NCBI GenBank assembly: GCA_949502025.1
Contig: CATBCG010000056.1
Coordinates: 1 to 58,736 of the forward strand
DNA length: 58,736 nt
Source: MGBC131033 sp910585655
Lineage (GTDB): Bacteria > Bacillota > Clostridia > Lachnospirales > Lachnospiraceae
Direction of reading: 5' to 3'
Shown: in pieces, positions 24,991 to 32,184 of the stretch
Position numbering within the stretch: position 1 is the first letter of the stretch
How the letters are laid out: the number at the start of each line of letters is the position of its first letter
The notes under the pieces: model-generated
Database searches by the model: none
Seen by the model: the letters and a program-made list of their open reading frames with translations, nothing else
What the model was told of the DNA's origin: nothing
Program-made: the position numbers and the translations under genes

Positions 24991-26146
24991 ATTTTTTTGC
25001 TTCCCTTTTGGAAGGCTCCCCCTGTAACTTTCCTTTATAGTAAAATTTTTCCTGCATTTGAATCCCCAGTTCCTTTTCAAAACGGCGCAAAAGAGGTACT
25101 TCTTTAGGACTGACAATCAAAATATTCCGCCCGCTGGCGCCTCCGCGTCCGGTTCGCCCTGCCCGATGCAAATAATCCTGCGCCTGCTCTGGGATACTGA
25201 TATGAAAAATGGTATCAATCTTTTCAAAATGCAGCCCTCTCGCCGCAATACCCGTCGCAATCAAATAGTTGGCTTTTCCGGAACGAAAGGCTTCAATCGC
25301 CCGTTTTCGATCCTCCTTCTCCCTTGCTCCATGCAGACATGCCACCGAATAATGATGATACGCCAGCTTAGCCGCCGCCTCTTCGATATCTGCCGTCCGG
25401 TTTATAAAAATCATTGCTTTGTGCGTACGGACAGCCGTTACCAGCCCTCGGAGTATTTCCAGCTTATAGCGCGGCTCTGCTACCACATACCAATGACGGA
25501 TATGCTTTGGAACCTGCCGTCTTTCTTCTACAATCACCTGCTCTACTTCCTGGCTCCAGGCACGCATACATTCCAAAGCCCCTAAGGAAGCACTGGCAGA
25601 ATAGAGCAAAAGCTGGCGGTCACGAAGCAGCCGTCGGATAACCGCATCGGTTGCCTCCCGATTATTTTGGTCAAACAACTTATCTCCTTCATCCAGAACA
25701 AGTGTACGAATCAAATGAGCAGCTATTTTTCTTTTGCGGATCAGTTCCTCTACCCGACCTGCCGTACCGATAAGAAACTGCGGTTTTTCCCGTAAGCGTT
25801 CTATCTGACGGCTGATATTGACATTCCCGACTATCACCTCCGAGCGAATCGGTATCCCGCTCTTTTCTGCCAAAAGACGCGCCTGGCGAAACACTTGCAT
25901 TGCCAGCTCATGAGTCGGCACCAAAATCAGCACCTTATTTTCCCGTCCGCAATCCCGGTAACGTTCCATCAAAGGCATCAGATAAGCCATCGTTTTGCCG
26001 GATCCGGTCTCGGCGCGCACGCACAAATCCTTCCCGGCTAACACGCTCTGCCAGGTTCGCTCCTGTACCGGCGTCGGCTTAGAAAACCCCAGCTTTCCGG
26101 CTGTCTCCATCCATTCCTTTTTTGCAGTCAATTCTTCCCAATTCAT
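24989..26146 (-). CDS. DEAD-box-type RNA helicase with DEGD motif
   Basis: The 385-residue product has the helicase core: Q-motif (GFSKPTPVQE), AETGSGKT (motif I), PTHELA, TAGR, DEGD (motif II, in place of DEAD), SAS (motif III, usually SAT), TGIAARGL and HRAGRTGR (motif VI). The motif II and III changes are unusual, although DExD variants can be active. It ends in a short basic tail. ATG 26146 overlaps the upstream sulfotransferase stop (ATGA), so it is probably translationally coupled, an odd pairing. Confidence 0.85.
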   Translation of the reverse strand: MNWEELTAKKEWMETAGKLGFSKPTPVQERTWQSVLAGKDLCVRAETGSGKTMAYLMPLMERYRDCGRENKVLILVPTHELAMQVFRQARLLAEKSGIPIRSEVIVGNVNISRQIERLREKPQFLIGTAGRVEELIRKRKIAAHLIRTLVLDEGDKLFDQNNREATDAVIRRLLRDRQLLLYSASASLGALECMRAWSQEVEQVIVEERRQVPKHIRHWYVVAEPRYKLEILRGLVTAVRTHKAMIFINRTADIEEAAAKLAYHHYSVACLHGAREKEDRKRAIEAFRSGKANYLIATGIAARGLHFEKIDTIFHISIPEQAQDYLHRAGRTGRGGASGRNILIVSPKEVPLLRRFEKELGIQMQEKFYYKGKLQGEPSKREAKK

Positions 26147-27846
26147 TCGTTTGCAAACCAATACCCTTTCATATCATATTTGAACACTCTGTAGGTAAAC
26201 GGATCAACATCCATAAAATACCTGGCAATCCTTTTTCCGTCCGCATTATATTCCTCAAACACCCCTGCGTTGCCGGAACAGGTGACAATATTTTCCTTGT
26301 AATGCTGCGTACTGCTGACAATACTGGAATACGGCAGACCAAATTCCTGTACGAGCTGATACGTTCCGGCATTTTCATCTACCAGATAACGATAATAATA
26401 AGAATACTCTGCATCTTTTCCCGGCAGTCCCACTCCAGGTATCACCGACCAGTCCTGTTCCGGGTAGGAATGTTGAACGCCATAATTATTGTTAAACATA
26501 TGGATATAATACTGACCCTCTCCCAACGCCGGATCAGACATATAGGTAGTCGTATGCTGCCCTGCCTGTGAGGCAAAATTTCCTTCTTTTTTTAAGAGCA
26601 GCTTTTCATACTTTGTCCCTTCCCATACACTTTCCTCTGCAATCAGCCAGGCAATCTTCGGCTTTTTGCCAAATACATTATTCACCCGCATAATCGTCGA
26701 AGTTTCTCTGGAACTTAATAAAATATCTTTTTCATTGATCGCGCTGACCGTATTAAAATGAAGCCAGTCCACATAGTCCTGATCCGGGCAGTCCTTGGTA
26801 ATTCTTGCCCTTTCCCTAATCTCCGGCATCAGCTTTTCAAAATCCAGGATCTTTTTTATTTTCCCTGTGTACAAATCCACGGACAACACGATATCCTCTT
26901 TTGTCCCCTTTGAACGCTGGTCGGCTAAAACAATCACTTTATCCAATGTCTCCACCACTTCAAAATCATGGTGCGCTACATATTTATCCCCCAGATTAAA
27001 AATCTTTTCCACCTTGCCCAGCCGGTTGACTAATACCATCTTTTCGTTACTGCAAAGATACAAAATATTACTGTCAATCTGCTCAATATTAGAATCCTGC
27101 ATCCCGTCGGCAATCGGAATTTCTGCTCTCAGCACGCCTTCATTATCATAAAAAAGCATATGCCCTGGCTCCTCGCCGTTTCTCCGATCATAGCCAAACA
27201 AACAGTACAAGCCGTCTGTCAGTTGGTTTTCATTCCGGCTCTGCTCCATCGCCAGCTTGATTTCTTTTACCGTTCCATAATCCGGCACGTCAATTTTATA
27301 TCCCTCACGTCCTACTAAATTATGCTCCTGATCGTAAAGATACAATAAGACATAATTCGTCCGTCCCGGAAGCAGACCAATGATCTGCCCCTCCTGCTCG
27401 GAAAGCGGCATCCCGGTCATATTGGTATACAGCTTCCCGTTAAAAGGCGCAATCTCTTCCTCTTTGACAGAAACTTCATATTCGACATTTACCCGTTCGC
27501 TATGTTCAAAATAAATATAAAGCCCGGTTCGGTTCGTCCCATAAGGATTTAAAATCAGCAACGGTTCCTGAAGCGTATAATAATGCTTCTTTTTCTCTGC
27601 ATCCACTTGCTTTTGCGCCGCTTTCTGGTATTTCATCGTATAGACGGTCTTGATTTCCTTTTTCTTTAACTCCTTCTTTACCTGCTCCTCTATCTGCTCT
27701 GCCTGGATTACTTCTGGTGTCAGCCATTGCTGCTGCCCATTTGTCTCCGCCTGCGGCGTCAGCTTTCCGGACATGCCGATCGCAGCTAAAATCAAAAGAA
27801 CTGCAACACTAGAGATCAGGCTGAATATCATAAACATCTTTTTCAT
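26143..27846 (-). CDS. Arylsulfate sulfotransferase (AssT family)
   Basis: AssT moves sulfuryl groups from phenyl sulfates to phenols outside the membrane and is known from gut Clostridia. The 567-residue product has an N-terminal membrane anchor or signal (residues 5-26), an N-terminal beta domain, then the propeller. Candidate catalytic residues match the family set: HHDFEV, DWLHFNTVS, SSRETS and GQHTTT, corresponding to two His, Arg and a third His. Length agrees. It is followed by the helicase with a four-base overlap. Confidence 0.88.
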   Translation of the reverse strand: MKKMFMIFSLISSVAVLLILAAIGMSGKLTPQAETNGQQQWLTPEVIQAEQIEEQVKKELKKKEIKTVYTMKYQKAAQKQVDAEKKKHYYTLQEPLLILNPYGTNRTGLYIYFEHSERVNVEYEVSVKEEEIAPFNGKLYTNMTGMPLSEQEGQIIGLLPGRTNYVLLYLYDQEHNLVGREGYKIDVPDYGTVKEIKLAMEQSRNENQLTDGLYCLFGYDRRNGEEPGHMLFYDNEGVLRAEIPIADGMQDSNIEQIDSNILYLCSNEKMVLVNRLGKVEKIFNLGDKYVAHHDFEVVETLDKVIVLADQRSKGTKEDIVLSVDLYTGKIKKILDFEKLMPEIRERARITKDCPDQDYVDWLHFNTVSAINEKDILLSSRETSTIMRVNNVFGKKPKIAWLIAEESVWEGTKYEKLLLKKEGNFASQAGQHTTTYMSDPALGEGQYYIHMFNNNYGVQHSYPEQDWSVIPGVGLPGKDAEYSYYYRYLVDENAGTYQLVQEFGLPYSSIVSSTQHYKENIVTCSGNAGVFEEYNADGKRIARYFMDVDPFTYRVFKYDMKGYWFANE

Positions 27847-27887
27847 ACTTTAAAAACCTCGCTCCTTCCAATATTCTCTCTATCCAG

Positions 27888-27916
27888 ATTATATCACATT
27901 CACCACTTTGAGGCAA
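27888..27916 (-). promoter_or_regulatory. Promoter of the sulfotransferase gene
   Basis: TTGCCT (27911-27916) and TATAAT (27888-27893), 17 bp apart, with TGA ahead of the -10. It lies back to back with the cotJ promoter region. Confidence 0.65.
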
Positions 27917-27919
27917 ACA

Positions 27920-27928
27920 CATATATTA
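27920..27928 (+). promoter_or_regulatory. Possible sporulation-sigma -10 box of cotJ
   Basis: CATATATTA at 27920-27928, about 30 nt ahead of cotJA, fits the sigma-K -10 pattern CATANNNTA and is close to the sigma-E pattern. The same nine bases lie ahead of the LysM-GH18 gene at 44353. The -35 region is not convincing. Confidence 0.4.
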
Positions 27929-27957
27929 GTATGGACAACAAAAAAGGAGCAGCTACT

Positions 27958-28407
27958 ATGTTTTACCAAAATACGACAAATAACTCCAGGTCACAGACAC
28001 AAGCTTCCTGCGCCCGCACTCCTGTCAGCGAATGCGGTGCCTCCAATACCACATGCCATCAGCAAAACGACAATATGCAGCCTCAGGGTTGTATGCAGCC
28101 ACAAGGCTGTACGCAACAGACACGTTGTACGCAGCAAACGTCTTGCATGAGGACGAACAGGCGCCCTATGCCTGTCTGCCCTCCGAATTCTGAACAGGAT
28201 TATGAGTGTGGTGCAAGAGAAGGGTATCTGGATCAGTATCCAATCGCGATGGCTTATGTACCATGGCAGCAGTTCGGCGATCTTTTCCCGTTGGAACGCG
28301 GATTCCAGGTAGGAACTATTTTCCAGAACTTAGATCTGCCGTTTACCTGCGCCAGCCCAGCCTGCAGATCCTGTCAGCCATGTAACCGGAGAGGAGGCAG
28401 AGTATGA
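27958..28407 (+). CDS. cotJA: Spore coat-associated protein CotJA
   Basis: CotJ proteins belong to an inner layer of the spore coat in Bacillus and Clostridium. The 149-residue product has the CotJA domain at its C-terminal half (QYPIAMAYVPWQQFGDLFPL and LERGFQVGTIFQNLDLPFTC). The N-terminal half is a Cys/Gln-rich extension with near-repeats of six residues (MQPQGC twice, TQQTRC, TQQTSC), possibly for cross-linking. ATG 27958 follows AAGGAGCAGCTACT; an in-frame ATG upstream precedes that site. It overlaps cotJB by four bases. Confidence 0.9.
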   Translation: MFYQNTTNNSRSQTQASCARTPVSECGASNTTCHQQNDNMQPQGCMQPQGCTQQTRCTQQTSCMRTNRRPMPVCPPNSEQDYECGAREGYLDQYPIAMAYVPWQQFGDLFPLERGFQVGTIFQNLDLPFTCASPACRSCQPCNRRGGRV

Positions 28408-28658
28408 ATCGGACACGCGAACAGCTTATGCACATCATTGAGGTATCCAGTTTTGCCCTGGACGATCTCGTTTTATTTTTAGACAGCCATCCGGATTGCC
28501 AGGAGGCGTTGGAACTCTATAACCAGCAAAAGGCTATCCGCCGCCAGGCTCTTCAGGAATATACGGATCTGTACGGACCGCTTGATAAATATGATGTAAA
28601 CACCTGCCAGGGCTGGTCTTGGACGGCTACCCCATGGCCATGGGAAGGAGAGTGCTAA
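28404..28658 (+). CDS. cotJB: Spore coat protein CotJB
   Basis: The 84-residue product is the CotJB family: MHIIEVSSFALDDLVLFLDS, then HPDCQEALELYNQ and a tryptophan-rich end (CQGWSWTATPWPWEGEC). Start and upstream stop overlap (ATGA), and cotJC follows after three bases, so all three are one operon. In Bacillus the genes are mother-cell expressed. Confidence 0.92.
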   Translation: MNRTREQLMHIIEVSSFALDDLVLFLDSHPDCQEALELYNQQKAIRRQALQEYTDLYGPLDKYDVNTCQGWSWTATPWPWEGEC

Positions 28659-28661
28659 ATT

Positions 28662-29273
28662 ATGTGGAATTATGAAAAGAGACTGCAATATCCGGTTCAT
28701 ATTACCCAGCCGAATCCTAAAATCGCAATGGTCATTCTCTCTCAATTCGGCGGTCCGGACGGAGAATTAGCTGCTTCCCAGCGGTATCTGGCACAGCGTT
28801 ACAGCATGCCGTACCGGAACGTAGCTGGTATTTTGACGGATATAGGAACCGAAGAACTGGCACACATGGAAATGATCTGCGCCATCGTCCATCAGCTTAC
28901 CCGGAACCTGACTCCGGAAGAAATCGTTGCCTCTGGATTTGATAAATATTATGTCGATCATACCCTGGCACTATGGCCGCAGTCAGCGGGCGGCGCGCCG
29001 TTTTCCGCTACGGTATTCCAAAGCAAAGGGGACGCCATTACGGATTTGACCGAGGATATGGCAGCGGAGCAAAAAGCCAGAACCACCTACGACAATATCC
29101 TGCGTCTGATCCAGGATCCGGAAATCTGCGACCCAATCCGCTTTTTAAGAGAACGTGAAATTGTTCACTTTCAACGGTTTGGTGAAGCGCTCCGTCTGGT
29201 ACAAGATGAGCTGAACTCCAAAAACTTCTACGCCTTTAACCCGGAATTTGACAGTAACAATAATTGTAAATAA
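28662..29273 (+). CDS. cotJC: CotJC, manganese-catalase-like spore coat protein
   Basis: CotJC belongs to the manganese catalase superfamily and may remove peroxide in the coat. The 203-residue product has four-helix metal-site motifs EELAHMEMICAIVHQ and EREIVHFQRFGEAL and ILTDIGTEE. AAGGAGAGTGCTAAATT precedes the ATG. Its last codons and stop lie within the first copy of the 42-bp repeat that follows. Confidence 0.93.
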   Translation: MWNYEKRLQYPVHITQPNPKIAMVILSQFGGPDGELAASQRYLAQRYSMPYRNVAGILTDIGTEELAHMEMICAIVHQLTRNLTPEEIVASGFDKYYVDHTLALWPQSAGGAPFSATVFQSKGDAITDLTEDMAAEQKARTTYDNILRLIQDPEICDPIRFLREREIVHFQRFGEALRLVQDELNSKNFYAFNPEFDSNNNCK

Positions 29274-29339
29274 CCTAAGGGTTAAAGGCGTGCCTTCTAA
29301 CCCGGAATTTGACAGTAACAATAATTGTAAATAACCTAA
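29237..29339. repeat. Duplicated 3' end of cotJC
   Basis: A 42-bp sequence covering the last 11 cotJC codons, stop and following bases (29237-29278) is repeated exactly at 29298-29339, 61 bp later. In addition CGCCTTTAACCC (29231-29242) and GGGTTAAAGGCG (29279-29290) are perfect inverted repeats, so the end of the gene can fold back on its 3' flank. The second copy is not translated. Confidence 0.85.
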
Positions 29340-29374
29340 AAGGGAACGGATTTATCCCCCGTTCCCTTTTCCTA
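29338..29374. terminator. Bidirectional terminator between cotJC and the next gene
   Basis: AAAAGGGAACG pairs with CGTTCCCTTTT around a short loop. A- and T-runs flank it on both sides, so it can end cotJABC and the convergent gene at 29377. Confidence 0.85.
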
Positions 29375-29376
29375 TC

Positions 29377-30390
29377 CTATTTTTTCTCTTCTGTCTCTGC
29401 TTTGAACGTCTCTGTTACACATTCTGCTCCCTGCCCGGTAAATCCCTTGATCGTAGCTTTTAAGCTAAGCCAGGAGTTGGGTGTAGCGGCAATGTTACCG
29501 CTAATCAGCCCGATTCGTTCCAGTTCATATGAGCTTGCCTCTTCCATCTCTATCCCATAACATGCCGTAAAAAGCTTCTCTTCCGAGCATTCTGCATGAG
29601 CAACAAATCCGCCCATTTCGTTATAGTTCTCTTCAAACTGTACGATTGTCTCATCAATCCATTCCTGTTCCTTTCCGGAAACGTCAACCGTCGAACGGTT
29701 CAGCATGGCAGCAATCTCATCCCCCTGAGCAAAGAGCAGCCAGATGTCTCCATTTGGAAATGTACAGGTCGTAATGCTTCCTTTCAGGTATTGTTTTAAA
29801 CCACCGCAGAGCATCTCAAAAAACTTACGATTGGTATTGCTGTCTAATACCATGCTGCCGTCCTTAGAGCCGACATACAGATCAAAGGTCTTTTCTTTTA
29901 CTTCCCCCTCGCCCGCAAACGCCTTTGACAACCAAGCCGGCATATTTTCAAAAGCATCGGTTCCATTGACCACCTGATCAGCTAAAGCCTCTGCTCTTGC
30001 CATATATAGCGCCTTCTCGTAATTTGGCATTGAAATCGTCACCTGAATGGTTCCCTTTATTTTCGCTCCTTCAAGCACTTTCACCGTATAAGTAATATCC
30101 TTTAACTGTTCTTGGGCTGCCTGATAAACAGCAGACAATGCTTCCTCTTTCTGATTTGCAAAGTAAAGATGCAGTGGATTGTCTTTATCAATATAAGGTT
30201 TTAGCCCCTCGTAATCTCCTGCTTTAAATGCCTCTAAAAGCGCGGTTACTACCTCTTCATCCGAAAGCGTTGTCTCTTTTAGTAAAAACTGGCGACCTAC
30301 GCCGATAAGCCACAGGCACAGCAGACAAATACAGCTTAACAAAATCGGTCTTTTTATCACTCCTATACCGATTTTCTCTCTTCCGTCCAT
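29377..30390 (-). CDS. Membrane-anchored protein of unknown function
   Basis: The 337-residue product has one membrane segment near the N-terminus (IKRPILLSCICLLCLWLIGV, about residues 12-31) and an outside part with an NTF2/DUF-like feature: LSDEEVVTALLEAFKAGDYE then EQLKDITYTVKVLEGAKIKG and TIQVTISMPNYEKALYMARA. No specific family was recognised; lumazine-type or DUF5105-like lipoproteins are possible. ATG 30390 follows AGGGAGGAAGAAAAG. The start of transcription near 30503 excludes upstream starts. Confidence 0.65.
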   Translation of the reverse strand: MDGREKIGIGVIKRPILLSCICLLCLWLIGVGRQFLLKETTLSDEEVVTALLEAFKAGDYEGLKPYIDKDNPLHLYFANQKEEALSAVYQAAQEQLKDITYTVKVLEGAKIKGTIQVTISMPNYEKALYMARAEALADQVVNGTDAFENMPAWLSKAFAGEGEVKEKTFDLYVGSKDGSMVLDSNTNRKFFEMLCGGLKQYLKGSITTCTFPNGDIWLLFAQGDEIAAMLNRSTVDVSGKEQEWIDETIVQFEENYNEMGGFVAHAECSEEKLFTACYGIEMEEASSYELERIGLISGNIAATPNSWLSLKATIKGFTGQGAECVTETFKAETEEKK

Positions 30391-30509
30391 CTTTTCTTCC
30401 TCCCTGATTTTCCCTCCTGTATTTTTAGACAAGGTAATCTTCTGCTTCTGGGTTTTACCCTCTAAAATTGACATTTCTTCCCCAAAACAGCGGATTTTTC
30501 CCATGTAGC

Positions 30510-30538
30510 ATTATAATCATCTATTGGTATCTCGTCAA
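30510..30538 (-). promoter_or_regulatory. Promoter of the gene at 29377-30390
   Basis: TTGACG (30533-30538) and TATAAT (30510-30515) are 17 bp apart. The leader is about 110 nt. Confidence 0.8.
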
Positions 30539-30595
30539 TAGTTTGTCAGGAAAATTTCCATAGAGATAAGAAATAAAAAGAAACAAAGAAAAAGC

Positions 30596-30624
30596 TTGCA
30601 AAAGCTCCTAAAATTTCATATCAT
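30596..30624 (+). promoter_or_regulatory. Promoter of the chemoreceptor gene
   Basis: TTGCAA (30596-30601) and TATCAT (30619-30624) are 17 bp apart. No sigma-28 type motility promoter was seen. Confidence 0.55.
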
Positions 30625-30744
30625 AATAGTATCTTGCACTGGATCATACATAGCTATCTTTTCCAGAAAACGACGCAGGAAGCATGGTGTCCTAAAATTC
30701 TTTCTAGGCGCCATACAATTAAGAAAAGAATTGAGGTTATAAAT

Positions 30745-32112
30745 ATGACGATTGGACAGAATAAGGCAAAACTTATGAAGTCGGTCTCCGAGCTGCAGGA
30801 AGCCGACTATTCCGCCGTTCCAGAGCTAAGGGACATTTATTTGCGGCTTTCCAATGGCCGCAAACAATTCGCCGAGATTTTGGAAAAAAACATCAAGGCG
30901 GTTATGCAGATCAGTTCTTTGGATCTGACGATGCAGTATCAAACCGAGCGAATTATGGAAATTTCCCAAAATGTAGAAGCTGCCTCACAGGCTATTTTCG
31001 GAACCTCATCGGGAGATTCTCTGTCCCTTGGCAGAAGCAACAACCAGCATGAAGCCTTGACCAACACAATTCTTCAGGTTTCCACCGAAACCGGAGAGGT
31101 TTATCAGAAAATTGAGGCAAGCCAGAATGAACTGACCACCATCAAAGAGCTTTCCCGTCAGACGATTGAAACCTCCCTTGAAATGCAGAGGGATATGGAC
31201 GCATTGCTTCAGGTGATTGACAGCATGAATCAAGTGATCGCCGGGATCGATTCTATTTCCCTGCAGACCAATCTGCTGGCTCTCAACGCCTCGATTGAGG
31301 CGGCAAGAGCCGGAACCGCCGGCAAGGGCTTTGCCGTCGTGGCAAACGAAATCCGCGCCTTGGCGGAACAGACGCAGCAGCTAACAGGAAATATGGGCAG
31401 CTTCGTAGAAAGCATCAAAGAAGCCTCTCAAAAAACGGTAGACAGCGCCAATAACACCATCAGTGCGCTTGACAGTATGACTGATAAAATCGATCACGTA
31501 TGGGAATTAAACGATGAAAATCAGCATCACGTTTCCCAGGTTAATGAATCAATGTCCTCGATTGCAGCCGTCAGCCAGGAAATCAGCGGCTCTATGGCTG
31601 AAATGGAACACCAATTAGTAGACAGTACCAATTTTATGCGGCAGGTAGGTCAGGATCTGAAAAAAGCAACCGAACCTGTAGCCGATATTGAAAAAACTTT
31701 GGACGATTCCGTCAAGCAGATGGGCGTCATGACCGAAGATGTTTTCTTCCATTTGGAAAACCATGAATTTGCTACTTATATGAAGAGCGCTATTTCCGCC
31801 CACCACACCTGGTTATCCAATTTACAAAAAATGGTAGCAACACAGACTGTGATTCCTCTTCAGCTAGATTCCTCCAAATGCGGGTTTGGGCATTTTTACT
31901 ATGCTATGACCCCAAAAATTCCGACTGCAGTACCGATTTGGACCGCGCTTGAGGCAAAGCACAAACGGTTCCATAAATACGGCTCTGAGGTCATTGCCGC
32001 TATCAACAGCGGAAATTATAGTAAGGCAGAACAGCTTTATCAGGATGCAGAAGCTTATTCCAAAGGTCTGATCGCCGATATGGAACGGATTTACCAGCTT
32101 GCCGGGCAATAA
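30745..32112 (+). CDS. Soluble methyl-accepting chemotaxis protein with zinc-binding CZB domain
   Basis: The 455-residue product has no membrane segment. Its signalling hairpin tip reads IDSISLQTNLLALNASIEAA followed by RAGTAGKGFAVVANEIRALA, as in all MCPs. The C-terminal third is a CZB domain: HHTW, CGFGHFYY and KHKRFHKYG provide the 3His/1Cys zinc set. CZB receptors sense zinc or oxidants such as hypochlorite. ATG 30745 follows TTGAGGTTATAAAT. No flagellar or che genes lie nearby, so coupling could be to a diguanylate-cyclase or other system. Confidence 0.9.
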   Translation: MTIGQNKAKLMKSVSELQEADYSAVPELRDIYLRLSNGRKQFAEILEKNIKAVMQISSLDLTMQYQTERIMEISQNVEAASQAIFGTSSGDSLSLGRSNNQHEALTNTILQVSTETGEVYQKIEASQNELTTIKELSRQTIETSLEMQRDMDALLQVIDSMNQVIAGIDSISLQTNLLALNASIEAARAGTAGKGFAVVANEIRALAEQTQQLTGNMGSFVESIKEASQKTVDSANNTISALDSMTDKIDHVWELNDENQHHVSQVNESMSSIAAVSQEISGSMAEMEHQLVDSTNFMRQVGQDLKKATEPVADIEKTLDDSVKQMGVMTEDVFFHLENHEFATYMKSAISAHHTWLSNLQKMVATQTVIPLQLDSSKCGFGHFYYAMTPKIPTAVPIWTALEAKHKRFHKYGSEVIAAINSGNYSKAEQLYQDAEAYSKGLIADMERIYQLAGQ

Positions 32113-32132
32113 ACTAAATATGAATCCTGCAA

Positions 32133-32184
32133 AACAGGGCAATACAAGCAGCTATTATCTACCGCCTGTATTGCCCTGTTGTTT
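32133..32184. terminator. Bidirectional terminator between chemoreceptor and cyclase genes
   Basis: AACAGGGCAATACA (32133-32146) pairs perfectly with TGTATTGCCCTGTT (32167-32180), followed by GTTTTACC. Confidence 0.85.
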
